From assembly GCA_963682175.1 (NCBI GenBank), contig OY821770.1, positions 11,438,501 through 11,502,500 on the forward strand: 64,000 bases of DNA, written 5' to 3'. How positions within the stretch are numbered: the first letter of the stretch is position 1; every line of letters begins with the position of its first letter. The position numbers were made by a program, and so were the translations under genes. Source of the DNA: Triglochin maritima. Its lineage: Eukaryota; Streptophyta; Magnoliopsida; Alismatales; Juncaginaceae. Below, in pieces: positions 11,393-21,421 of the stretch. The notes beneath the pieces were generated by a model. The model was not told the DNA's origin, ran no database searches, and saw nothing but the letters and a program-made list of their open reading frames with translations.

Positions 11393-12735
11393 ACCGCACA
11401 AAGTACACTCCAATCTGGATTTATAATATCAGGTTCGTAAATTTGAATGATCCAAAGAGAGCATACATGAGAAGACCTTGTCACGTGAATCTACGGTGAT
11501 ATCGAAGGAAACCAAATAGTTGAGTAGATGTCCTGGACGTACATGTTCTCTTATCCTCTTGTCTCCTTCTCTTCTCTCTGCTCCAGTTTTGCCATCTGTT
11601 AGAAGACATTCGACATAAAATGTACAGTTTTATTAACCTTTTGTTATCATGTTGTCGGTGAGAACGATGAGTTTGGAAGTACGTTCACTATTTCTGTCTA
11701 GTTTAACACTGAATTTAACACTGAATTGCAAAGTTCTTGCATCTAAAACATGACGTGTTTGATGGACTTCATGGAACTGTAGCTAAAGGTATTAAGTTGC
11801 GTTAGAAATTAAAATCAATTACAAATACGTAGCGGAATCGAAATAGCAAATTCAATTGGCTAATAATTGAGATCAAATGCAAATCCAAAATTCAAACCAC
11901 ACAAAACACGCAAGATTTAACGTGGAAACCCAATGCGGGAAAAACCACGGACGACACAACTCCAAATCCATTATAGAGAAACATATTACAAAGAGAGGCT
12001 TACACGGGTTATATGAAGATATTAACCACCTTAAAGTGATGCATTCTCCACACAACCCGACGCGGTCAATAACGTCAAAATTGAAGAAAATGATCAAGGA
12101 AATGATGGCGTGATACAAGAGTGTAGATATGTCGTTGAAGTTGTCATAAGGTGTAAGATCTGAACCAGATCGTCAAGATTCTGAGGAAAATCTCCCAGAA
12201 ATATGAGTGTCACTTGATGAAGACGATAAATTCATTTTCACGGGGGTGTCTGCTTCCGATGGAGGAATTTTGACTCAAGAATCACGTGGTACCACGTTCT
12301 TTCAAGGTGAGTGTTCATCATTTCACGTTAATGAATGTTCATCACTTCAAGCTCCTGAAGTCGAAAGTGATGACGATGAGGTTGCTAAAGACGATGCCGA
12401 TGGGATAACTCAAGTTTACCGTCGTCAACCTTCGAAGGTCCCACGACGAGGTGGCTGACCAAAATTTCTCACTAAAATATTCTCTCCACTGTAGTTGTGA
12501 TCAAGTTGTGGTTTTATGCATTCCAGCTATGGTTTGATTGTGTGTAAAGAATAATTTCATGCTAAAACGTGGATTAATTTAATGTTTTATTGTGTGTTAC
12601 GAATAATTTTTCTGAAATGTGTTTTATGCTTGTTGTATGACATTGAAATCATTTTTCCTTCACACATTTGTACAAGACTTGGAATTAAAATCCAAGAGAA
12701 TGAATGCAGAAACAGAACTTATGGAAGTTTGTCTT
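11393..12735. other. Intergenic stretch with weak retroelement-like remnant
   Basis: Mostly AT-rich with no supported gene. Bases 11880-12010 contain a GCGGGAAAAACCACGG phrase that resembles DNA around 44330-44360 and may be an old LTR remnant. An open acidic frame without an ATG (12207-12458; SLDEDDKFIF..ESDDDEVAKDDADG) ends in a basic tail. It is not recognised and may be transposon-derived. Confidence 0.4.
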
Positions 12736-13000
12736 CTGCTAAAACGACATCAGCAGTGTCGTTTCTAGTTGACTAAAAACGACACTGGTTTTGCCGTTTT
12801 TAGAAATGTCATTTTCATGAGAGGCAAAAACGACAATACTGGTGTTTGTCCTACGACCTGGTGTCAACTAAAAACGACACTTGTGTTGTCGTTTTTGCCT
12901 CTCTTGAAAACGACATTGGTCGTTTTCATTATAGGTAAAAACGGAACCACAACTATTTTTTTTAGCTAATAAAAATGACATCACATGTGTCATTTTTTAA
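12736..13000. repeat. Cluster of AAAACGACA / TGTCGTTTT hairpins
   Basis: At least five short inverted repeats share one phrase: AAAACGACATC..GTGTCGTTT (12741), TAAAAACGACACT..GCCGTTTTTA (12774), TAAAAACGACACT..TTGTCGTTTTT (12870), AAAACGACATTGGTCGTTTT (12906) and AAAAATGACATC..GTGTCATTTTT (12970). Such subterminal repeat clusters are typical of CACTA transposon ends. No CACTA terminus or target duplication was found here, so the assignment is tentative. Confidence 0.6.
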
Positions 13001-13475
13001 ATATATAGTTTGTCAATTAAGTTTTTCATGTGTCCTGACCTGACCCCAAAAGGTCATACATTAAGCTTATTTAAGGATGACCTTAGAGAGTGGATGTCAC
13101 ATTAGATCCATCCAGAGTTTGATGGCACCGAGAAATCTCTTTGCACGGAAGGCAAAAGCAAGACGGCTTGTTACATGCAAACTGTGTGGACCTTTTACCA
13201 CGTTCACTACTGTGAGTGGAAGGTAGGTGAGGGACAATGGCAGGGACATCAGAATTTCCCTACGCATGAGATATGTTTGCAGCTTTTTGCTTCTCCAATT
13301 AGTTAATAACGATGTTACGTTGTTGCCACCACTGGATTCTGTTTTGTTTTTGTTTTTTGGACAACAAGTTCAATAACATCTGATAAAATCTTTAATATGA
13401 CCCACTTGTGTTTGTCCTACGGCCAGTCTTGTGTCTATGATTAATGTGGTTGGAGTGTGATTGTGGAATGTAGCT

Positions 13476-14010
13476 ACAGTCAAAGTAAAAATCAAGTACA
13501 AGAGTTTTTGACTTTTTTACAATCACTAAGATTAATTTAAATTATTTAGATCGATCGTGTGACCACATGACTTGACTATTAGTTGTTACGAGGATAATAA
13601 TCGAACTTGTGTCCTATTCCTTCCCAAACCTAACTAGTCGCTCGACCGTTTTAGGATGCAAGTGCTCTTTGTCATAATATTCTATCTTTCTTAAGTTAAT
13701 TGTGTCGGCACAAGTCACTAATACTCTTGTGTTTCTTGAACTTATCACCATTTCCTCCTCATATATTTGGAGTGTTTTAGAGGTGTTTCATCTTGCTTTA
13801 AAGAAGAAAACAAGGGCTCCTAATTTTAAAAAAAATATGTCTTTTTTCCTACACGTTCTTTGTCTTGCATCATTTTACTTTGTAGCATCCAACTAGAATT
13901 TTGACAAGCATGTCTATGTTAGAATGAGATAAAACTCACTGGAAGGACAGTAGAGATATGTGAATCAGAAAGTGATTAGTCATGTCTATAACAGCTAGAG
14001 ACCTGATGAA
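13476..14010. repeat. Diverged copy C of the host segment
   Basis: Recognisably homologous to 3810-4290 and 9000-9390: shared phrases include CCTTCCCAAACCTAACTAG, AGGATGCAAG, GTCGGCACAAGT and GGACAGTAGAGAT. Many substitutions and indels are present. Bases 13001-13475 hold nothing recognisable. Confidence 0.75.
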
Positions 14011-14696
14011 CTCATGCCCGACTCTCTTACCATGCCACACTTTACATTTTCAAAATAAAAGTTGTAGTTGTACGACATACAAGAACACTTAGAAAGATAA
14101 ATATATAAAAAATCTAACTTTCAAGACAAATGGTTGTGGAATTCATTCTCTATAAAGTGGTTATAAATGAGTAAAGGTGACCAAATATAGACAAATTACT
14201 GGAACTCTAGAACCTTATGCTTTCTAACAATAAACATCTGATTGGATATGTATCGGCATATTGCTTTTTTTGTAGTTGAGAAATTATTCCGTAGGTCCGT
14301 CGACCTACATGGTTTTTATATATTGGTCAACCAATCAAGAGTTGTCACGGATGTACAACACATCACTGCTATGGAAAACTAAGAAAAATAAATTCCAAAA
14401 AAATGTCCACCAGATGATCAGAGACCAAAACAAAACACCAACACCATCAACCACCTAAAGTTCTACCTGAAGGCTGAAGCTGTAAAATACAAATTTCACC
14501 ATAACTTCAAATGGATACTTCACGTGATTACCAACCTTTAAGTCCACCTGCAGTACTCTGTACTTTTGGTTTACGATTCGACATATCACAAAAACATTGT
14601 CATGCAATAGATAAACATTACAGCAGACACAAAATAAGTTAGATTGACTTTTCCAGTACCCCACATATATTAATGGAACATGGAGTGCCAACAACA
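14011..14696. other. AT-rich intergenic DNA
   Basis: No gene, repeat or regulatory element could be supported. It ends at the TTAAG target site (14697-14701) of the Gypsy element. Confidence 0.5.
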
Positions 14697-14850
14697 TTAA
14701 GTGTTATGTCCCTAACCCGGATTAGGATTGGATTAGGGTTAAGTGAGGTTTGACTTGGAGGAGAGAGGAGGTATGGTGGAGTTGTTGTGGAGGTATGGGT
14801 TGGAGTGTAGGAGTATGGTGTAGGGTGAGGGTGAGGTGTTGGGGGTAGAG

Positions 14851-14857
14851 TATTTAA
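14851..14857 (+). promoter_or_regulatory. TATA-like box of the LTR promoter
   Basis: TATTTAA lies about 20-30 bp before a CT-rich leader. The equivalent is seen in other copies (TATATAAAGG near 8445, CTATTTAAGG near 30700). The start site is inferred, not observed. Confidence 0.6.
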
Positions 14858-15042
14858 GTTGGGTTTTTTCTCTCTCCCTTACTTGCTCTCTCTCACTCTC
14901 TCTCCATTTTTCTGTCCGGCGACCAGCGGAGGAAGAAGGCGCGGAGGCTCCGGCGTGAGGAGGTCGCGGCGAGGAGGAGGTTGCGCGTGCGGAGGTGCGG
15001 AGGCGCGAGCGTTGCTCCGGCGTTTCTCCGTCGTTGGTTGAG

Positions 15043-16577
15043 GTATGCCGCTCATTAGTGTGATTTTGTTGCTCACCCTTGTGGAAGGGTGTTGTTGGTC
15101 GGTCGGGGGAGGTCGAGGACCTCTCCGGCGACGCATTTCTTCGTAAATCCTCGGCTGGCGCGAGGTTGAAGACGACCAACGGTCGACCGGGTCCTTCGGG
15201 CGGTCGACCGTTTTAGCACTGTTTGCCCGACTTTAACCTTCACCGGTCGAACGATGCCTTGGGGCGGTCGACCGGTAGTGCATTATTGCTGGTGAGTTGG
15301 GATTTTTCTGCCTGTTTTCGGTCGACCGGTTCCTTGGGTCGTTCGACCGGAACTTAAGTTATTTGGATTATTATGCTTGCTTGTTCGACCGTTGCTTGTG
15401 TTCGGTCGACCGTTATATGACGTAGAAATGTAGGTTGACCCTGTCTGTTTTCGGTCGACCGAGACCCCTGAGTCGGTCGACCGATAGATCCGATTTTGAT
15501 GTTGACCAGACTCCGGATTTTGACCTCGTTCGGTCGACCGGTTTTAGACTTTTGTTCGACCGTTGGGGAATTAGTGTTGCGCAGTGAGTTCTACCGATTC
15601 AGACTTTCGGTCGACCGAATTCCTCGTGAAAACGGTCGACCGGTTAGACTATTTCGGTCGACCGAATCTGCTCAGAACTGAATTCCTGGGTCCCATTGTG
15701 AATGCCAACTTTGTCCACGGAAACCCGTGTCCTCGCCTTGTGCGTGAGCCGGGAGGTGACGGTGGGCGCATGATGCGTGCCTGCCCAGGGACCGCCGTTG
15801 GGAAGAGTGTGGGTGTTCGGGACGCGTCAGCTCCATGTATGGACCGTGACTTTTGAGATGTTTGTTGGCACTTTGTAGTATAGCAGGCCTGAGGGATCGC
15901 GGATCCCAGTGTTGATGTTGTGCGGGCACGCAACTGGCGTTGGGTGAGGTGACTACCGGCCCACGGGCTACGGAGGTCGCTGCCCTGCTTTTATAGCGGC
16001 GCGGTTGGTGTTCGCGGCTCGAGGAGCCTGATGACCTGGCAGACTTCGGTCTGGACCGTCCGATGCTGTGCCGGACGTTGTGATGGACCACCGATGCTGT
16101 GCCGGTGATGCCGCCGAGGTTGTGCCGGCGATGATGATTGTTGGGCCGAGGCTGTGCCGGCTTGTTGTTTTCCTCGGCTGGGCACCTACCGAGATGATGT
16201 TGTTATACCTTCCGGGCGACGACCCCGTTGGTCCCTGTGGCCCCGACCACTGAGATTTACAGATCTGTTTCTATCGGCGCGTAGACGTGACAGAGGCTCC
16301 CTGCCGAACCCTTGAGTAGTGTAGCTGCGTGTGGGGGGTGCGATGTCGCGGGCTACTAGACTGCATGTGCCTGCAGTAGGTCTCTTCGGGAGACCCGATG
16401 ATTGATTGTCGGACTGATGTCCTGTTTTACCCTTCGGGGGAACTGTTTTCCATTTCTGTTGATGCCATGACATGCTACTAGTATGATAGGTTCATTATTG
16501 TGATGCATGCATGTAGGTGAGTTGGCATACGGGGTTTCCTTCTGGAAACTTAGGCATTGTTGTTGCATCTTTTTCAG
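15043..16577 (+). other. Predicted intron inside the 5' LTR
   Basis: The donor TTGAG|GTATGCC and the acceptor CATCTTTTTCAG|GACCGCAG are kept in all long LTRs of the family here, even where the sequence between has diverged. It would remove the palindrome array from a spliced transcript and leave a leader of roughly 170 nt plus the LTR end. RNA evidence is lacking. Confidence 0.5.
15180..15667. repeat. CGGTCGACCG palindrome-pair array (5' LTR)
   Basis: By eye there are 11 exact copies of CGGTCGACCG and four near copies (such as CGGTCGAACG and GTTCGACCG) in about 490 bp. Fourteen of the fifteen fall into seven pairs with spacers of mostly 11-12 bp (one 15), so centres are about 21 bp apart. 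Because each unit is self-complementary, the two members of a pair can also form a 10-bp hairpin stem. The array is repeated in the 3' LTR (21902-22388). Confidence 0.95.
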
Positions 16578-16841
16578 GACCGCAGTAGGTCCAGGTGGGT
16601 GGTGACCGAGGACGGAGCGCTTTGGAGTCGGATCCTCTTCGGCAGTTGCTAGACCGTACGACTACTTGTATCCTCTTCCATTGTATCTGTATTGTAGTCG
16701 TATTTCTTTTGGAAAACTCCTTGTATTTTGGGTGCACCCGGATTTATATATTTATGTATTAGTGACGTTCCCGCGTGAGTTGTCTGTTATGTTGGTTATT
16801 TTGAAATTTTAAATCTTCCGCTGTTTCGGGACGTTACAACT

Positions 16842-16853
16842 TGGTATCAGAGC
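16842..16853 (+). promoter_or_regulatory. Primer-binding site (initiator tRNA-Met)
   Basis: TGGTATCAGAGC lies four bases after the end of the 5' LTR. It is the usual plant LTR-retrotransposon site complementary to the 3' end of initiator tRNA-Met. Confidence 0.95.
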
Positions 16854-16970
16854 GGTCGATTCCTGTGTCTTCGTCTAAAGAACCACCCTTAGGAGTAGTG
16901 CTAGAGGCATGCATTATTTTTGTAGCTCTTGCATGCATTGTTGCTTATCTGTTGATTGTTGTGGTGACAG

Positions 16971-19900
16971 ATGGCACCTAGGCGTGTGAGGAGTTCTCCA
17001 CGCGATCGTGATCCCAGTGACGACACTTCAGGTGCTCAGTGGGACAGACTGGGCGAGTTTCTGGAGCGTCAGGCAGCTCAGAGCGCTCAGAGCGGGGTGG
17101 GAGCTGAGCACGATCGGTTCATGCGTCAGCACCCGCCGACTTTTGATGGCAGGAGGGCCCCAGAGGTTGCAGAGGACTGGGTCTTCAGGATGGAGAAGAT
17201 CTTCCGCGCTATTGGTGTAGCACCTGGGAGGATGGTGGAGCTGGCCACCTATGTGTTTGATGGCGAGGCCGCCAACTGGTGGAGGTCCACGTCCACAGTA
17301 TTGTTTGATGATCGTCTGGATGTGAGCTGGGAGGAGTTTTTGGAGGTGTTCCATGAGCAGTACTTTCCCCAGCATGTCAGGGATCAGAAGAGGGAGGAGT
17401 TCATGTCGCTGGAGCAGAAGGACATGACACTGACGAGCTACATCAGCAGGTTCAACGCTTTGGAGCGTTAGTGCCCTGAGATTTGTGTGACCCCAGAGCA
17501 GCGGGCGAGGAAGTTCGTGAAGGGACTGAGACAGCCGCTTCGATCTCGGGTGATCAACAGCATGCCGCGGACCCTTGCAGATGCGGTGAAGCATGCTACG
17601 ATCATCGAGCAGGACCAGAGGGAGTGTATTCAGGAGGCGCGGAAGGCGCCAGTGAGCACCGGCAGCAGAGTAGCTGGTCGTGGAGCAGGGAACTCGGGCA
17701 AGAGGCCCAGGTTCGATGGTGGAGGAGCACGTCAGTCAGGAGCGTGCACTTACTGCGGGAGGTTCCATCCAGGGCAGGAGTGTCCCCGTCGGACTGGAGC
17801 ATGTATGGGTTGCGGCCAGATGGGACATTTTGTCCGTGATTGTCCTCAGAGGCAGGGAGAGCCGAGCAGGAGGCCAGGACCACCAGCAGTAGGCAGAGGC
17901 GGAGGCAGTCGGTCAGTTGTTCCACAGGGCCAGAGCAGGAGGACCGGGCGAGTCTTCACTATCCAGGCTGAGGAGGCGAGGGACTCCAACACCGTCGTGG
18001 AAGGTACGCTTTCAGTTTCTGGTTCAGTAGCGCGTGTGTTGTTTGATTGCGGCGCCACTCACTCCTTCATTTCGGAGAAGTTTGCTGGCGAGTTGGGTCG
18101 GACCCCTGTGCTGCTGACTGATGTTTTGGAGGTCAGCACGCCCATGGGTGAGGTGGGCACTGTGGGGAGCTTTTTCCCCGGCACCACAGTTGCTTCGGGA
18201 GACCACGATTTTCCGGCAGATCTGGTCTTGTTACCGATGGTGGACTTCGACGTCATACTGGGGATGGACTGGCTGTCCCAGTACGACGTGCGGGTCTTTT
18301 GCCGTGAGAAGAAGATCCTGATTCCGATGGAGGGTTTGCCAGATGTTCTGATCAGAGGTGCGAGGTGCAGAGGGGGTCGTCTGATTGTGTCTGCAGTTAA
18401 GGCACAGAGACTGTTACAGCAGGGATGCAGAGCGTTTGTGGCCACGTTGGTAGTCCCTGATCCTGAGACAAGGAGGCTAGAGGATATAGAAGTAGTGCAG
18501 GAATTTCCAGACGTTTTTCCAGCAGAGATTCCAGCGTTACCACCGCACCGAGAGATTGAATTCGGCATCGAGTTGGTTGCGGGTACGACACCTCAGTCGA
18601 AGGCACCTTATCGGATGGCACCTGCTGAGTTGACGGAGCTGAAGAAGCAGTTGCAGGAGTTGATGGAGTCCGAGTTCATTCGACCGAGTGTTTCTCCATG
18701 GGGAGCGCTTGTGCTCTTCGTGAAGAAGAAGGATGGGTCGTTGCGGATGTGCATCGACTACAGGATGCTGAATAAGGTTACCGTTCGGAACCGGTACCCT
18801 TTGCCCAGGATTGATGATTTGTTTGATCAGTTGCAGACGGCGAGAGTGTTCTCGAAGATCGATCTGCGTTCGGGTTATCATCAGTTGCGGATCAGGGAGG
18901 CGGATGTTCAGAAGACAGCCTTCCGGACGCGGTACGGCCACTACGAGTTCTTGGTGATGCCATTTGGACTGACGAATGCGCCTGCAGCATTCATGGATCT
19001 GATGAATAGGACCTTCCAGCCGTACCTCGACAGATTTGTCGTTGTATTCGTAGACGACATCTTGATATACTCGCCTGACAGGGAGCAGCATCGAGAGCAC
19101 CTGAGGATTGTGCTTGGCATCTTGAGGGATCAGCAGCTATATGCCAAGTACACGAAGTGCGAGTTTTGGTTGGATCAGGTGGCTTTTCTGGGGCATATTG
19201 TGTCAGCGGATGGGATTGCAGTGGATCCGGCGAAGGTCGAGGCAGTGACTCAGTGGAGAGCCCCGACGAACGTGACGGAGATCAGGAGTTTCGTTGGACT
19301 GGCAGGGTATTACAGACGGTTCATCCAGGATTTCTCCAGACTTGCGTCGCCGCTGACAGCTTTGACGCAGAAGGGCGTCAAGTTCGTTTGGTCCCAGAAG
19401 TGCGAGGACAGCTTTCAGGAGCTGAAGAGGCGATTGACGACAGCACCTATTCTGACGCTACCGAGTGGCAGTGGAGGCTACGTGATTTACAGCGATGCAT
19501 CAGGAGTAGGCTTGGGTTGTGTTCTGATGTAGCATGGGAAGGTGGTCGCGTACGCTTCGAGGCAGCTGAAGGTGCACGAGAAGAACTACCCTACTCATGA
19601 TCTGGAGTTAGCAGCAGTAGTTCACGCGTTGAAGACCTGGCGGCACTATCTGTATGGAGAGCAGTTCGAGGTCTTCACCGATCATCAGAGTCTGAAGTAC
19701 TTGTTCTCGCAGAAGGAGCTGAATATGAGGCAGCGCAGATGGCTTGAGTTCATTAAGGACTACGACTTCACCATTTCCTATCATCCGGGGAAGGCGAATT
19801 CGGTTGCAGATGCGCTGAGCAGGAAGGTGGAGGTTTCTGTTGCGAGTCTGTGCATTCAGGAGTGGAGGTTACTCGAGGCTTTGTCAGAGTGGAGACCGTT

Positions 19901-21380
19901 CACAGAGGGCTCAGAGGGAGCAGTGATTGCTGGGCTTCGGGTGGAGCCGCAGACTGTCTCACGGTTGGTTCAGGCTCAGCAGGGGGATGAGGAGTTAGCT
20001 GGTCTGCTACAGTTGGCTTCCAGAGATGGATCAGATTTCAGTGTGGGGGTTGATGGTGGTCTGAGGTTCAGGAGTCGGATCTGGGTGCCGAAGGTTGATG
20101 GGCTGAGAGATGACATCATGGAGGAGGCACACAGAGCTAGATATACCATTCATCCGGGGAGCACGAAGATGTATAAGGACCTGCAGCGGAACTTCTGGTG
20201 GAAGGGCATGAAGAGGGATATTGCAGAGTTTGTGGAGCGATGCTTAGTCTGCCAGCAGGTGAAGATTGAGCATCAGAGGCCAGCAGGACCGATGCAGTGT
20301 ATTGAGCTTCCTGAGTGGAAGTGGGAGCACGTGACAATGGATTTTGTCACGGGATTGCCGAAGACGAGGAGATTCCACGACGCGATTTGGGTGATAGTCG
20401 ATCGACTGACCAAGTCGGCGCATTTCTTAGCGATCAGGACCACGTTACCTTTGGAGGGTCTGGCTAAGTTGTACGTGGAGGAGATAGTCAGGTTGCATGG
20501 GGTGCCAGTGAGCATCATCTCCGATCGAGATCCTCGATTCACTTCCAGATTTTGGGGGAGTCTGCAGCAGGCTTTGGGGACGCGTCTGAGATTCAGTACA
20601 GCGTTTCATCCGCAGACCGATGGTCAGTCAGAGAGGACGATTCAGACCCTGGAGGATATGCTGAGAGCATGCACACTGGATTGGGCAGGGCACTGGGATG
20701 AGCACCTGCCGCTGATAGAGTTCGCCTACAACAACAGCTACCACTCGAGTATTGGGATGGCACCGTACGAGGCGTTGTACGGGAGGCCTTGCAGATCACC
20801 GGTATGCTGGAGTGATGTGGGCGAGAGGCAGTTAGTGGGGCCAGAGATCGTGCAGATGTATGCAGAGAAGGTGGATGTGATTAGGAGGAGACTAGCCACA
20901 GCACAGAGCAGGCAGAAGAGTTATGCAGATCGACGCAGACGAGCGCTGAGTTTCGAGGTGGGCGACCATGTGTTTCTGAAGATTTCCCCAGCCAGAGGTG
21001 TGATGAGGTTTGGGAAGAAGGGGAAGCTCAGTCCGAGATATGTTGGACCGTTTGAGATCCTCGACCGGGTTGGAGAGGTTGCCTACCGGATTGCTTTGCC
21101 GCCGCAGTTTTCGGGTCTGCACAATGTCTTCCATGTGTCGATGCTGAGGAAGTATGTGGCAGATCCGTCGCACGTTATTGAGATAGCAGTGCCAGAGATT
21201 CAGCAGGACTTGTCGCTCGAGGAGAGGCCAGTCGAGATTGTTGATCGCATGGATCACCAACTCAGGAGGAGGACCATTCCGATGGTGAAGGTCAGGTGGC
21301 AGCATCACAGCGAGCGCGAGGCCACTTGGGAGATTGAGGAGGATGTCAGAAGGCAGTATCCAGAGCTCTTCGGTGAGTAG
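16971..21380 (+). pseudogene. Gypsy gag-pol polyprotein frame with two stops
   Basis: One continuous frame of 1470 codons from the ATG at 16971. Gag comes first (EVAEDWVFRMEKIFRAIGV near residue 65). CCHC knuckles near residues 257-292 include [14 protein letters not shown]. Protease near 355 reads [10 protein letters not shown], with Cys where Ser or Thr is usual after the Asp. RT at about 545-725 has FVDDILIYS as the catalytic box. RNase H at about 836-953 starts YSDASG. Integrase at about 1046-1276 has a HHCC region and the D-D-E core with [11 protein letters not shown] chromodomain lies at about 1406-1469. Two amber codons interrupt it: 17469-17471 in gag and 19530-19532 in RNase H, the latter a likely CAG-to-TAG change. 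As it stands, no full polyprotein can be made. Confidence 0.97.
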
Positions 21381-21421
21381 TTGCTTGATTTCGGGACGAA
21401 ATCCTTTTAAGTTGGGTGGAT

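Larger units (their letters stand above)
14702..16838 (+). repeat. 5' LTR of Gypsy element
   Basis: 2137 bp, TGTTATG..GTTACA. The order is an upstream promoter region, TATTTAA at 14851, a CT-rich leader from about 14865, a donor-like site at 15043, palindrome pairs at 15180-15667, GC-rich GCTGTGCCGG repeats near 16060-16165, a conserved stem-loop at 16532-16551 and an acceptor ending at 16577. Confidence 0.97.

Noticed and set aside
12207..12458. Acidic ORF as a standalone gene
   Set aside because: No ATG in the open frame and a stop directly before it; kept only as a possible transposon fragment.
15496..16737. Several ORFs of 60-140 codons inside LTRs, repeated at 22218-23458 and 5507-6577
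   Set aside because: They are non-coding LTR sequence, occur in both strands and frames, and encode palindrome-derived words such as GRPVRLFRSTE.
17469..17471. Amber codon as a programmed gag-pol readthrough site
   Set aside because: It lies in the middle of gag, before the zinc knuckles, not at the gag-pol border, and a second stop lies in RNase H; simple mutation is more likely.
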